A DNA stretch of 64,000 nt. Origin: Pseudomonas fluorescens. GTDB lineage: Bacteria; Pseudomonadota; Gammaproteobacteria; Pseudomonadales; Pseudomonadaceae. Below are positions 1-9,633 of the stretch, in pieces. Both the position numbers and the translations under genes were made by a program. Below the pieces are notes generated by a model that had not been told where the DNA came from, made no database searches, and worked only from the letters and a program-made list of their open reading frames with translations. The stretch lies in the NCBI RefSeq assembly GCF_902498065.1, contig NZ_CABVIR010000008.1, forward strand, positions 272,032 through 336,031. The letters are read 5' to 3'. Position 1 is the first letter of the stretch, and the number at the start of each line of letters is the position of its first letter.

Positions 1-2637
1 CACGGGCAGCCACCGACCATTCCGTTCTGGCTCGGTGAAGCGCCGGGGCGCAGCGCTGAGTTGTCCTTCGCCGTGGCGCGCCTGCAAGCACAACTCGACG
101 CCCTGCTCGGTGCTACACCCGGCAACTTGCAACCCGCCCTCGACTGGCTGACCGACACCCTCGGCCTGAACCTCGACAGCGCCGAACAACTGGTGGATTA
201 CCTCGCCCGCGCGCGCCTGACTTTGGGCGCCCTGCCCTCGCAGGACACGCTGCTGATGGAGCGCTTTTTCGACGAGTCCGGCGGCACCCAACTGATCATC
301 CACACGCCCTTCGGCAGCCGCATCAACCGCGCGTGGGGCCTGGCCTTGCGCAAGCGATTCTGCCGCACCTTCAATTTCGAGTTGCAGGCCGCCGCCAGCG
401 AAGACGCGATCGTGCTGTCGCTGTCCACCAGCCACAGCTTTGAGCTCGATGATGTCTGGCGCTACCTGCACAGCAACAGCGCCGAGCACCTGCTGATTCA
501 AGCGGTGCTCGATGCGCCGCTGTTCGGCGTGCGCTGGCGCTGGAATGCCGGGGTTGCGCTGGCGCTGCCGCGTTATAGCGGCGGACGCAAAGTTGCGCCG
601 CAGATCCAACGGATGAAAAGCGAAGACCTGATCGCCAGTGTGTTTCCCGACCAGATCGCCTGCGTGGAAAACCTCGCCGGCGAACGCGAGATTCCCGAAC
701 ATCCACTGGTGGAACAGACCCTCGACGATTGCCTGCACGAAGCGATGGACTGCGAAGGCTGGCTCACGTTATTGCGGCGCATGGAAAGCGGCGACGTTCG
801 CCTGATCAGCCGCGACCTGCCGGCGCCCTCGCCGCTGGCCGCGGAAATTCTCAGCGCCCGGCCTTACACCTTTCTCGACGATGCGCCGCTGGAAGAACGC
901 CGCACCCAAGCCGTGCTCAATCGGCGCTGGACCGACCCGCAATCCACCAACGACCTCGGCGCGCTGGACGCCGAGGCGATTCAAGCGGTGCGCGATGAGG
1001 CGTGGCCAACGCCGAGCAATGTCGATGAAATGCACGAAACGTTAATGAGCCTCGCGTGCATCACCGATGCCGAGGCGCAGGCCAATCCGCAGTGGATTGA
1101 TTGGTTGAAGGCCCTTGCCGAGAGCGGTCGCGCCAGTCGTTTGCAAGTCGATACCGAACGATCACTGTGGCTGGCACTTGAACGGCTGACGTGCCTGCGG
1201 GCGATTTATCCACAGGCGAAATTATTCCCACCGCTGGAGGCGCTGCCGGGGTTCGATGAAGCCTGGGAGTTGGATGAAGCGGTGCTGGAAGTCGTCCGCG
1301 CGCGGCTCAGCGCTTTTGGTCCGTTGCCGCTGAGCGCGATTGCCGAACCGTTAGGATTAACCCCGACTCACATCACCCACGCACTCGCGCATCTGGAGCG
1401 CGAGGGTTATGTGCTGCGCGGCCACTTCACTCCCGGCGCCGATCAGGAAGAGTGGTGCGAACGGCATCTGCTGGCGCGGATTCATCGCTACACGGTCAAG
1501 CGTCTGCGGCGGGAAATCGAACCCGTGACGTTGCAGGATTTCATGCGTTTTCTGTTCGACTGGCAGCATCTTTCTACGGCGACCCAGGGCCAGGGCAGCG
1601 CCGTATTGCCTGCGATTGTCGGTCAATTCGAAGGCTACCCCGCCGCTGCATCCGCCTGGGACAGCGACATTCTGCCGGTACGAATCAAAGGCTATTCGGC
1701 GAGCTGGCTGGATGACCTGTGCCGCAGCGGCAAACTGGTCTGGACGCGCCTGACTGCACGCAGCAAAAGCGCCGGCACCGCGTTGCGCAGCACGCCCATT
1801 GTGTTGCTGCCGCGCAGTCAGGTCGGGTTGTGGAGCAGTCTGACCGAGCAGACACCCGTCAGCGAGCTGTCGCCGAAAACGCAAAAGGTCTACGAAGCCC
1901 TCCGTCAGCACGGTGCGCTGTTTTTTGATGAGCTGATTCACGAGGCTCATTTGCTGCGCTCGGAGCTGGAAATCGCCTTGCAGGAACTGGTCGGCGCCGG
2001 GCTGGTGAATGCCGACAGCTTTGCCGGTTTGCGGGCGCTGATCACCCCGGCCAGTAAACGGCAGAATCGCAGCAGCCGGCGCGGGCGTGGCGCCTTTATC
2101 GGCGGCATGGACGATGCCGGGCGCTGGGCCTTACTAAGACGCGGGCCGCCAGCGCCGACTGTCGACAACAAACATCCAACGCCGAGCGACACCTTGGAAC
2201 ACATCGCCATGACCTTGCTGCGCCGCTACGGCGTGGTGTTCTGGCGCCTGCTGGAACGCGAAGCCGATTGGTTGCCGAGCTGGCGGGAATTGCTGCGTAC
2301 GTTCCATCGGCTGGAGGCTCGCGGCGAAATTCGCGGCGGGCGGTTTGTCAGCGGTCTGGCCGGTGAGCAGTTCGCCTTGCCCGAGGCGATTCCATTGCTG
2401 CGCGAAGTGCGGCGGCGGGCGCATGACGGGAGTTTGATCGCGGTGTGCGGGGTTGATCCGCTGAACCTGACGGGCACGCTGTTACCCGGTGCAAAAGTGC
2501 CGGCGTTGGCGAGTAATCGGCTGGTGTACCGCGATGGTCTTCCGGCGGCGGCCGAGATCGCCGGGAAGCAGGTTTTCTGGTTGGAGCTGGATCAGCCATC
2601 GACTGCCGAGTTACACAACAAACTGATCCGGCATTGA
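1..2637 (+). CDS. lhr: Lhr-type ATP-dependent helicase, C-terminal part (5' end outside window)
   Basis: The frame is open from base 1 and runs to TGA at 2635-2637, giving 878 residues without a start, so the N-terminal part including the RecA-like helicase motifs lies left of the window. The first visible residues (TIPFWLGEAPGRSAEL) and the rest match the region after the helicase core in Lhr (large helicase-related) proteins: a winged-helix part followed by the long Lhr C-terminal region. Lhr proteins are 3'-5' DNA/RNA helicases linked to DNA repair, and full-length bacterial forms are about 1,400-1,500 aa, so roughly 60% is seen here. The Lhr call is by overall resemblance, because no catalytic motif is inside the window. 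Confidence 0.8.
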   Translation, partial: HGQPPTIPFWLGEAPGRSAELSFAVARLQAQLDALLGATPGNLQPALDWLTDTLGLNLDSAEQLVDYLARARLTLGALPSQDTLLMERFFDESGGTQLIIHTPFGSRINRAWGLALRKRFCRTFNFELQAAASEDAIVLSLSTSHSFELDDVWRYLHSNSAEHLLIQAVLDAPLFGVRWRWNAGVALALPRYSGGRKVAPQIQRMKSEDLIASVFPDQIACVENLAGEREIPEHPLVEQTLDDCLHEAMDCEGWLTLLRRMESGDVRLISRDLPAPSPLAAEILSARPYTFLDDAPLEERRTQAVLNRRWTDPQSTNDLGALDAEAIQAVRDEAWPTPSNVDEMHETLMSLACITDAEAQANPQWIDWLKALAESGRASRLQVDTERSLWLALERLTCLRAIYPQAKLFPPLEALPGFDEAWELDEAVLEVVRARLSAFGPLPLSAIAEPLGLTPTHITHALAHLEREGYVLRGHFTPGADQEEWCERHLLARIHRYTVKRLRREIEPVTLQDFMRFLFDWQHLSTATQGQGSAVLPAIVGQFEGYPAAASAWDSDILPVRIKGYSASWLDDLCRSGKLVWTRLTARSKSAGTALRSTPIVLLPRSQVGLWSSLTEQTPVSELSPKTQKVYEALRQHGALFFDELIHEAHLLRSELEIALQELVGAGLVNADSFAGLRALITPASKRQNRSSRRGRGAFIGGMDDAGRWALLRRGPPAPTVDNKHPTPSDTLEHIAMTLLRRYGVVFWRLLEREADWLPSWRELLRTFHRLEARGEIRGGRFVSGLAGEQFALPEAIPLLREVRRRAHDGSLIAVCGVDPLNLTGTLLPGAKVPALASNRLVYRDGLPAAAEIAGKQVFWLELDQPSTAELHNKLIRH

Positions 2638-2651
2638 TGCTGTCCGGGCCG

Positions 2652-2755
2652 GCCCCATTGCGAGCAAGCCCGCTCCCACAGTGTTCTCGGGGGGGATCAC
2701 AATCTGTGCAACACAGCTAATCTCTGTGGGAGCGGGCTTGCCCGCGATGGGGCCA
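2652..2755. repeat. REP doublet (REPIN), GCGGGC type
   Basis: Two inverted REP units (2652-2681 and 2725-2755) share the core GTGGGAGCGGGCTTGCCCGCGAT and are separated by about 43 bp. They sit between the convergent lhr and MscS genes, where the folded transcript could also act as a terminator or 3'-end stabiliser. This is a typical extragenic Pseudomonas REP. Confidence 0.85.
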
Positions 2756-2771
2756 TCAGCACCCACAAAGA

Positions 2772-4889
2772 TCATTGGGTACGCGGCTGATCCGGCAGCA
2801 ACACCGGCGAATTCTCCGGCACAAGGTCATCGTCTCCCTGCGCAGTAGCAACCTGCCGGGGCATCAAAACCTGCTGTGGATAAGTCTGCGCGAAATGCAC
2901 CCACGGGCTGTTATCCACAAGCTTCTTCAAGCGCTGGTTAAAGGCCCGGCTCACCGCATATTGCCCACCTGACACCGTACGAAACTGCGCCGTCAGCACC
3001 ACGCCGTTGAGGTCCATTTTGTCGACGCCAAACACGTCGAGCGGCCCTTGCAGGTTGTACTTGAGAAACGCGTCGTCGCGGATCGAATCCCCCGCCTCGC
3101 GGATCAGCTCGATGGCCTTGTCGACATCGGTGTCATAGGTGAACTGCACCGAGAAAAACGCATAGGCGAATTGTCGCGACTGGTTTGTCACAGCCTTGAT
3201 CTGCCCAAACGGCACCGAGTGCACAAAGCCCTTGCCGTCGCGCAGGCGCAAGGTGCGGATGGTCAGGCCTTCGACGGTGCCGGCATGCCCGGAATCGAGC
3301 ACCACCCAGTCGCCGATCGACAGCGTGTCTTCAATGATGATGAACAGGCCTGTGATCACGTCCTGCACCAGTTGCTGCGAACCGAAACCAATGGCCAGTC
3401 CGACCACCCCGGCGCCGGCCAACAAAGGCGCAACATTGATCCCCAGGTTGGCCATGGTGGTGATGGCGCAGATCACCACGAGGATGATTTTGATCGCGTT
3501 GCGCAGCAGCGGCAGGATGGTTTTGACCCGCGTACTGGGCTGCGTCGTGCGTTTATTGATCGGCGGTTTCAATGCTTCCTGAATCGCTGTATCGAGCACC
3601 ACCCACAGCAACCAGGTCACCAGGAAGATCAGGCCCATGCTGCTCAGCGACTCACTGATCGCCCGGCCCACCGAGTTGCGCTCGGCGAACTCGAACAGCG
3701 ACACGCCCCAGATCCGCCCGAGAATTTCGATGAACGCCACGGCCATGACAATCCTCAGCAGCGCATGCAGCAAGCTGAGAAAGCGTTCTTTGTAGGCACT
3801 GCTGCGCTGGATCGCTTGGGCTTTTCCGGATTTGAACAGGTGCTGAAAAATCGTGCTGAGGAACACCGTGGCGATCAGCAGAATGGTGGTGAACAACGCG
3901 CAGCGCAGGGCTTTCTGATTGTCCTCGCCGACGCCGATCAGGTTGATCGCCGAGACCATTACCATCAGCAGAATCGGCCAGTACCAGAGCCCGGAAAAGA
4001 TTCGCAGGGATTCCTGCAATGAAGGCTGTTTCAAGCGCTGCGCCAGCGCCCGGTTGCGGATCAGATGCGCCACCGGACGCCGCAGGCGAATCACCAACAA
4101 TCCGAAGATGATCGAGGCAAACAGACCGGTAAACACCGCGATGCTGCTGGTGATGTTGCCGCCCAGTTGCCGGGCGATCTGCGGGCTGGTCAAGGCATCG
4201 CTGAGCGCCGCGAGAAAGCCGATCAGGAACAGCGGCTTGGGGCAGTAATCACGGATGATCTGCACCGCCCGCCGCTTGTGCCCGGTGTTGAACATGACGA
4301 TCACGCACAAGAACATCGAGGTGGAGAAAATGCCGCTGCTGGTGGCGTAGGCAAAACACAGGGCCAACGCCCGGCCCACCGAGTTCGGCAGAAAATGGCT
4401 GACGTATAACGTCAGCGGCAGGCAGATCAACGCGGGAATTGTGTATGGCAGCAGGTAGCCGAGCAGGTCCTGGCTGCGTTGCCGTTTGCGAAAAAAACGC
4501 CCGGCACTCAAGCGCTTGTCCAGCAGGGCGCCGAGCACTGTGAGCAACGCGAACACACCGAGCCAGACGCCGGACAACAACAGGAAATCGCCGACCACGC
4601 TCATCGGCGATCGAGACGAAGGCTGATTCACCAGTTTGTCGACTTCATCCGCCGCCCGATCCGCCCGCAGGCGCCAGGCGTCGACCAGGTTTTCGTTGAG
4701 GTCGAGCTTGTCCTGAACGTCGTCGATGCTGGAACTGATTGCTCCCAGTAAACCGCCCTGGACCAGCGGTTCAGGTTTTGCCGGCTCCTCGACTGCGGCG
4801 GGAAGTCCCGGCAGCGTGGCGGCTTCCAGTTCGTTGCTGCCTAGAAACAGCAACGCCCCGAGTAATATCGCGGTCTTGAACTTGAGCAA
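2772..4889 (-). CDS. MscS-family mechanosensitive channel (YbiO-like)
   Basis: About 705 aa. An N-terminal hydrophobic signal sequence is followed by a periplasmic stretch, many transmembrane helices, and the MscS core with the glycine/alanine-rich pore helix (LLAGAGVVGLAIGFGSQQL) and the beta domain entered at IGDWVVLDSG. Large MscS homologues of this kind (E. coli YbiO) are inner-membrane channels that open on hypo-osmotic shock. The frame stays open to an ATG at 4979, but I prefer a TTG at 4887-4889: it has AAGGAG nine bases upstream and makes the signal peptide start the protein. It stands alone between REP doublets. The family call is firm; the precise orthologue is less so. Confidence 0.88.
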   Translation of the reverse strand: MLKFKTAILLGALLFLGSNELEAATLPGLPAAVEEPAKPEPLVQGGLLGAISSSIDDVQDKLDLNENLVDAWRLRADRAADEVDKLVNQPSSRSPMSVVGDFLLLSGVWLGVFALLTVLGALLDKRLSAGRFFRKRQRSQDLLGYLLPYTIPALICLPLTLYVSHFLPNSVGRALALCFAYATSSGIFSTSMFLCVIVMFNTGHKRRAVQIIRDYCPKPLFLIGFLAALSDALTSPQIARQLGGNITSSIAVFTGLFASIIFGLLVIRLRRPVAHLIRNRALAQRLKQPSLQESLRIFSGLWYWPILLMVMVSAINLIGVGEDNQKALRCALFTTILLIATVFLSTIFQHLFKSGKAQAIQRSSAYKERFLSLLHALLRIVMAVAFIEILGRIWGVSLFEFAERNSVGRAISESLSSMGLIFLVTWLLWVVLDTAIQEALKPPINKRTTQPSTRVKTILPLLRNAIKIILVVICAITTMANLGINVAPLLAGAGVVGLAIGFGSQQLVQDVITGLFIIIEDTLSIGDWVVLDSGHAGTVEGLTIRTLRLRDGKGFVHSVPFGQIKAVTNQSRQFAYAFFSVQFTYDTDVDKAIELIREAGDSIRDDAFLKYNLQGPLDVFGVDKMDLNGVVLTAQFRTVSGGQYAVSRAFNQRLKKLVDNSPWVHFAQTYPQQVLMPRQVATAQGDDDLVPENSPVLLPDQPRTQ

Positions 4890-4985
4890 AACGGGGAGCT
4901 CCTTGAAAAGGGTCTGTAAGGAACTGATTGACAAATGCCCGGCAAGTTCGGTTTGGCCCCGAGATAACGTTCCAGCCATTCTCCC

Positions 4986-5074
4986 TGAGGGAGCGAGCCT
5001 GCTCGCGATAGCGGCGGCACATCCAGCATTGATGGGGCTGAACCACCGCTATCTCGAGCAGGCTCGCTCCCACA
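4986..5074. repeat. REP doublet (REPIN), GCGAGC type
   Basis: Inverted units at 4987-5013 and 5045-5073 have the core GAGCGAGCCTGCTCGCGAT. They lie between the divergent MscS and MFS genes, upstream of both. The left unit is slightly degenerate at its outer end (gaggGAGCG). Confidence 0.85.
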
Positions 5075-5199
5075 TTTAACCGTGGTGCTCTGTTGATATT
5101 TGACCTGCACGCAAATATCAAATGCCCACCCCTCTATTTTTCCTCACAACCCAAACCCGGACACTGCGCTCCATCAATCAACCCACCGGAGTTGCAGCC

Positions 5200-6411
5200 A
5201 TGCCCATTGCCTTGCTCGCGCTGACCCTCAGCGCCTTTGCCATCGGGACGACCGAGTTCGTCATCGTTGGCCTGTTACCCACTATCGGCGCCGACCTCGG
5301 CGTCAGCCTGCCGTCCGCCGGCCTGCTGGTCAGCCTTTACGCCCTGGGCGTGGCCATCGGCCCCCCGGTGCTGACCGCCCTCACCGGCAAAGTCCCGCGC
5401 AAACTGCTGCTGTTGTCGCTGATGGTGCTGTTCACCCTCGGCAACCTGCTGGCCTGGAAAGCGCCGAGCTACGAATCGCTGATCATTGCGCGGATCGTCA
5501 CTGGCCTGGCCCACGGGGTGTTTTTCTCGATCGGTTCGACCATCGCCACCAGCCTGGTGCCGAAGGAAAAAGCCGCCAGCGCGATTGCGATCATGTTCAC
5601 CGGCCTGACTGTGGCGCTGGTCACCGGTGTGCCGTTGGGGACGTTCATCGGCCAGCATTTCGGCTGGCGTGAAACCTTTCTCGCCGTCTCGGCACTGGGT
5701 GTGATTGCGTTCATCGGCAGCCTGCTCTACGTGCCGAAAAACATCACCCACAGCAAACCGGCTTCGCTGCTGGAACAGTTGCAGGTCCTCAAGCAACCAC
5801 GCCTGTTGCTGGTGTATGCCATGACGGCGGTCGGTTACGGCGGTTCGTTCATCGCCTTCACGTTCCTCGCGCCGATTCTTCAAGACATCTCTGGTTTCAG
5901 CGCTGGCACCGTCAGCCTGGTGTTGCTGGTGTACGGCATCTCGGTGGCCGTCGGTAACATCTGGGGCGGCAAACTGGCCGACAAACGCGGCCCGATCAGC
6001 GCCCTGAAAATCATCTTCGCACTGCTCGCCGCCGTGCTGTTCGTGCTGACCTTCACCGCCGTCAACCCATGGCTGGCGCTGGCCACCGTGCTGGTCTGGG
6101 GCGCGGTCGCGTTCGGCAACGTGCCGGGCTTGCAGGTGTATGTGGTGCGTCAGGCCGAACATCACACGCCAAATGCAGTGGACGTGGCTTCCGGCCTGAA
6201 CATCGCCGCGTTCAACCTGGGCATTGCCGGTGGGGCGTGGGGCGGTGGTTTGATCGTCGCTCACATGGGCCTGATCCACACCGCGTGGATCGGTGGTCTG
6301 GTGGTGCTGGTGGCGCTGGCGCTGACTGCGTGGAGCGGGCGTCTTGATCGTCTCGGCCCGGTGTACGCCGAACCGGCTGAAGGCTCGACCCGCGTCGCCG
6401 CCGGCCACTGA
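5200..6411 (+). CDS. MFS transporter, DHA1 drug/sugar-efflux type
   Basis: 403 aa, about 12 transmembrane helices. It opens with LTLSAFAIGTTEFVIVGLLP, the hallmark of the AraJ/YdhP-like branch of the DHA1 proton-antiport exporters; the loop 2-3 region (ALTGKVPRKLLLL) and the motif C-like GVPLGTFIG are present. These inner-membrane proteins export drugs or sugars, but the substrate here cannot be read from sequence. The frame is open to an ATG at 5122; I choose the ATG at 5200 because family members start at the first helix and CCGGAG lies just upstream. It is monocistronic, followed by a REP doublet. Confidence 0.88.
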   Translation: MPIALLALTLSAFAIGTTEFVIVGLLPTIGADLGVSLPSAGLLVSLYALGVAIGPPVLTALTGKVPRKLLLLSLMVLFTLGNLLAWKAPSYESLIIARIVTGLAHGVFFSIGSTIATSLVPKEKAASAIAIMFTGLTVALVTGVPLGTFIGQHFGWRETFLAVSALGVIAFIGSLLYVPKNITHSKPASLLEQLQVLKQPRLLLVYAMTAVGYGGSFIAFTFLAPILQDISGFSAGTVSLVLLVYGISVAVGNIWGGKLADKRGPISALKIIFALLAAVLFVLTFTAVNPWLALATVLVWGAVAFGNVPGLQVYVVRQAEHHTPNAVDVASGLNIAAFNLGIAGGAWGGGLIVAHMGLIHTAWIGGLVVLVALALTAWSGRLDRLGPVYAEPAEGSTRVAAGH

Positions 6412-6417
6412 TAAAAC

Positions 6418-6509
6418 CTGTGGGAGCGGGCTTGCCCGCGATGGCGGCAGCACATCCAACACTAATGTGACTGATAGTCCGCTATCGCGGGCAAGCCCGC
6501 TCCCACAGG
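6418..6509. repeat. REP doublet (REPIN), GCGGGC type
   Basis: CTGTGGGAGCGGGCTTGCCC starts at 6418 and its inverted copy ends at 6509. The two are separated by about 35 bp. The doublet begins only 6 bp after the MFS stop codon and is likely co-transcribed as its 3' end. Confidence 0.88.
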
Positions 6510-6620
6510 ATCCTTGATGTTCTTTCGCGTTTACCGTCCGTAGTCCCGTCGAAACTTTCTCGCTTGCCCCGCAGTCATCAAAAGACAGGGGCAACCGAGG
6601 ACCATCAGACAGGAGGCGAC

Positions 6621-7547
6621 ATGGCGGGGATTCACATTGGTATTTCAGGCTGGCGCTACACACCCTGGCGGGGCGATTTCTACCCGAAGGGGCTGACCCG
6701 GAAGCGCGAATTGCAGTTCGCGTCACGGGCGGTCAACAGCATCGAGATCAATGGATCGTTTTACGCCCTGCAACGGCCCGAACGTTACGCCCAGTGGTAC
6801 GACGAAACCCCGGCAGACTTCGTCTTCAGCATCAAAGCCCCGCGGTTCATCACCCACATCAAACGCCTGCGAGATGTCCATAAACCCCTGGCGAACTTCT
6901 TTGCCTCAGGGGTATTGGAACTCAAGGAAAAACTCGGCCCTGTCCTTTGGCAATTCCCGCCGAACTTCAAGTTCGACGCCGAGCTGTTCGAACACTTTCT
7001 CGAGCAATTACCCCGCGACACCGAACAGGCCGCCCACCTCGCCCGCCAGCATGATTCGCACGTGAGCGGTCACGCCAGCATGAAGGCTTACAAGAAAAAG
7101 CCTTTGCGCCATGCCGTGGAGATCAGAAACGACACGTTCGTCGACCCGGCGTTTGTCCGCCTGCTCAAACGTCACAACGTTGCCCTGGTCATCGCTGACA
7201 CCGCCGGTAAATGGCCGTATCGCGAAGACATCACCAGTGACTTCGTCTACCTGCGCCTGCACGGCGCCGAAGAACTCTATGCCAGCGGTTACACCCCCGA
7301 AGCGCTGGAGCGCTGGGGTGAACGGATCGACGCCTGGAACCACGGCCGACAACCCTCCGACCCGCAACTGATCGCACCGCGGCAAAAGCCCAAGACGCGC
7401 AAATCCCGCGAAGTGTTTTGCTATTTCGACAATGACATCAAGGTCCGCGCGCCCTTCGATGCCCGCCGTTTGCTCGAACATTTCCATCTCGACAAGCGCC
7501 TCGTCACCGCCCCCGGTGAGCCTGCTGCCGAAGGGGTGCTGCCATGA
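6621..7547 (+). CDS. DUF72 (YecE-like) family protein
   Basis: 308 aa. The N-terminus HIGISGWRYTPWRGDFYPKG and the segments EINGSFYALQRPERYAQWY and VYLRLHGAEELYASGY are typical of DUF72, a TIM-barrel-like family of unproven biochemical function. The ATG at 6621 is chosen because AGGAGGCGAC precedes it closely; the open frame extends upstream without a better start. Its TGA overlaps the ATG of the next gene (ATGA), implying translational coupling to the ybhP-clsB-ybhN genes. The function is unknown; context suggests a link to membrane or phospholipid work, which is inference. Confidence 0.9.
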   Translation: MAGIHIGISGWRYTPWRGDFYPKGLTRKRELQFASRAVNSIEINGSFYALQRPERYAQWYDETPADFVFSIKAPRFITHIKRLRDVHKPLANFFASGVLELKEKLGPVLWQFPPNFKFDAELFEHFLEQLPRDTEQAAHLARQHDSHVSGHASMKAYKKKPLRHAVEIRNDTFVDPAFVRLLKRHNVALVIADTAGKWPYREDITSDFVYLRLHGAEELYASGYTPEALERWGERIDAWNHGRQPSDPQLIAPRQKPKTRKSREVFCYFDNDIKVRAPFDARRLLEHFHLDKRLVTAPGEPAAEGVLP

Positions 7548-8341
7548 ATGGGCCCGAGCCGTTCAACGCCACCGATGATCAGCCGCCAACCATGGCCGCC
7601 GTGCGCCGCTTCACCGTGCTGACGGTCAACACACACAAGGGTTTTACCGCGCTGAACCGGCGTTTCATCCTGCCGGAACTGCGTGAAGCGGTGCGCAGCG
7701 TGTCCGCCGACGTGGTGTTTTTGCAGGAAGTCCACGGCACCCACGAACATCATCCCCGGCGCTACAGCAACTGGCCGACGATGCCGCAGTACGAATTTCT
7801 CGCCGACACGCTATGGCCGCAATTCGCCTACGGGCGCAACGCGGTGTACCCGGCGGGCGATCACGGCAATGCGCTGCTGTCGAAATTCCAGATCATTCGC
7901 CATGACAACCTTGACGTGTCCATCAGTGGACACGAGAACCGCGGCATCCTGCATTGCGTATTGCGCCTGCCCGCCGATGGCCCGGAAGTGCACGCGATTT
8001 GCGTCCATCTGGGGCTGCGCGAAACCCATCGTAACGAACAATTGAAACTGCTGACCCAGCGCCTCGCAGAATTGCCGAGCGACGCGCCAGTGATTGTCGC
8101 CGGTGACTTCAACGATTGGCGCCAGCGCGCCGATGCGCTGCTCAAGCCCTGTGGTTTGCGCGAGGTCTTCGCCGAACACCACGGCAAACCGGCGCGCAGT
8201 TTTCCGGCTCGAATGCCGGCCTTGCGCCTGGACCGCATCTACGTACGCAACCTCAAGGCCAGCCGTCCGCAAGTCCTGGCGGCGCGACCCTGGTCACACC
8301 TTTCCGACCACGCACCGCTATCGGTGGAGATCGAGCTATGA
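7544..8341 (+). CDS. ybhP: Endonuclease/exonuclease/phosphatase-family protein (YbhP-like)
   Basis: 265 aa. It carries the EEP-fold signatures: TVLTVNTHKGF near residue 25, FLQEVHG (metal-binding Glu), VIVAGDFNDW (Asp/Asn active-site pair) and the C-terminal SDHAPLSVEI catalytic Asp-His. The fold cleaves phosphodiesters, either in nucleic acids or in phospholipid headgroups. In E. coli ybhP lies directly before clsB (ybhO) and ybhN, the same order as here, supporting the name. Both ends overlap neighbours by the 4-bp ATGA arrangement. The substrate is not known; a phospholipid-related role is suggested only by context. Confidence 0.88.
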   Translation: MNGPEPFNATDDQPPTMAAVRRFTVLTVNTHKGFTALNRRFILPELREAVRSVSADVVFLQEVHGTHEHHPRRYSNWPTMPQYEFLADTLWPQFAYGRNAVYPAGDHGNALLSKFQIIRHDNLDVSISGHENRGILHCVLRLPADGPEVHAICVHLGLRETHRNEQLKLLTQRLAELPSDAPVIVAGDFNDWRQRADALLKPCGLREVFAEHHGKPARSFPARMPALRLDRIYVRNLKASRPQVLAARPWSHLSDHAPLSVEIEL

Positions 8342-9633
8342 GCAGCGCACCGATGGAAAAGACCACCGTGGAACACGTGCCCACCAACCCGCCGGTGCGT
8401 GAACCCGGGGTGGTCGACGTTGAGTACGGCTGGCAGGGCAACAACCGGGTGGATCTGCTGGAAAACGGCGAAGAATATTTCCCGCGGGTGTTCGAAGCCA
8501 TGCGCCAGGCCAAGACTGAAATCCTCCTGGAAACCTTCATTGTGTTCGAGGACAAAGTCGGCGATGAGCTGCAGCAAGTGCTGATCGACGCGGCTCAACG
8601 AGGTGTGCGGGTCACCGCCAGTCTCGACGGTTTTGGCTGCGGCGAGCTGAGCACCGGCTATCTCACCGCATTGAGCGAGGCCGGTGTGCACCTGCAAATA
8701 TTTGACCCGGCACCGAAGCGGTTGGGTATCCGCACCAATTGGTTCCGACGCCTGCACCGCAAAATCGTGGTGGTCGACGGCGCGATTGCGTTCATCGGCG
8801 GGATCAACTTTTCTGCTGACCATCTGGCCGACTTCGGCCCCGAGGCCAAGCAGGATTATTCGGTTGAAGTGCAAGGCCCGGCGGTGGCCGACATTCATCA
8901 TTTCGCCCTGCTGCAATGCGGTCGCCCGGCCCGCGCCAAATACTGGTGGCAACGCCGGCGGCAGCGGCGCGCGGAGCTGGCGTTCAACGATCACGATGGC
9001 CAGGTCCGTTTGGTGTACCGCGACAACGGTGATCATCAGACCGACATCGAAGAGGTTTATCGACAAGTCCTGCGCACCGCCCAACGTCGCGTGGTGATTG
9101 CCAACGCCTACTTCTTTCCCGGCTATCGCTTGCTGCGCGAGATACGCAACGCCGCGCGCAGGGGCGTCGAGGTGCGACTGATCCTGCAAGGCCAGCCAGA
9201 CATGATGGTGGCCAAACTGGCGGCGCGCATGACCTATGACTACTTGCTCAAGGCCGGGGTGCAGATTCACGAATATTGCGAGCGCCCGTTGCATGGCAAA
9301 GTCGCGCTGGTGGACGAAGACTGGAGCACCGTTGGCTCAAGCAACCTCGACCCGTTGAGCCTGTCGATGAACCTGGAAGCCAATGTGCTGATCCGCGATC
9401 GGGCCTTCAACCGCGATTTGTTCGAACGCCTTGAAACGCTGAGCAACAACCATTGCAAAGCCATGTGTGCGGACAAATCCCCGCGCGGAAGGGTCTGGCA
9501 CATGACCGTCGGTTTTCTGGTGTTTCACTTCCTGCGGCATTTCCCGGCCTGGGCCGGTTGGCTGCCGGCACACAAGCCGCGCCTGAAACCCTTCACCCAC
9601 GCTGCCGGGAGTGATCGCCATGGACCGCGCTGA
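8338..9633 (+). CDS. clsB: Cardiolipin synthase B (phospholipase D superfamily)
   Basis: 431 aa. Two HKD catalytic motifs are intact: H140-R-K142 with D147, and H319-G-K321 with D326, each followed by the usual GGxNFS / GSSNLDP sequences. ClsB joins phosphatidylglycerol (or phosphatidylethanolamine) headgroups to make cardiolipin at the inner membrane. The ATG at 8338 overlaps the ybhP stop, and starts further upstream in this frame would run far into ybhP. It is the middle gene of a DUF72-ybhP-clsB-ybhN operon. The C-terminus (about residue 380 on) is hydrophobic and basic, consistent with membrane attachment. Confidence 0.92.
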   Translation: MSSAPMEKTTVEHVPTNPPVREPGVVDVEYGWQGNNRVDLLENGEEYFPRVFEAMRQAKTEILLETFIVFEDKVGDELQQVLIDAAQRGVRVTASLDGFGCGELSTGYLTALSEAGVHLQIFDPAPKRLGIRTNWFRRLHRKIVVVDGAIAFIGGINFSADHLADFGPEAKQDYSVEVQGPAVADIHHFALLQCGRPARAKYWWQRRRQRRAELAFNDHDGQVRLVYRDNGDHQTDIEEVYRQVLRTAQRRVVIANAYFFPGYRLLREIRNAARRGVEVRLILQGQPDMMVAKLAARMTYDYLLKAGVQIHEYCERPLHGKVALVDEDWSTVGSSNLDPLSLSMNLEANVLIRDRAFNRDLFERLETLSNNHCKAMCADKSPRGRVWHMTVGFLVFHFLRHFPAWAGWLPAHKPRLKPFTHAAGSDRHGPR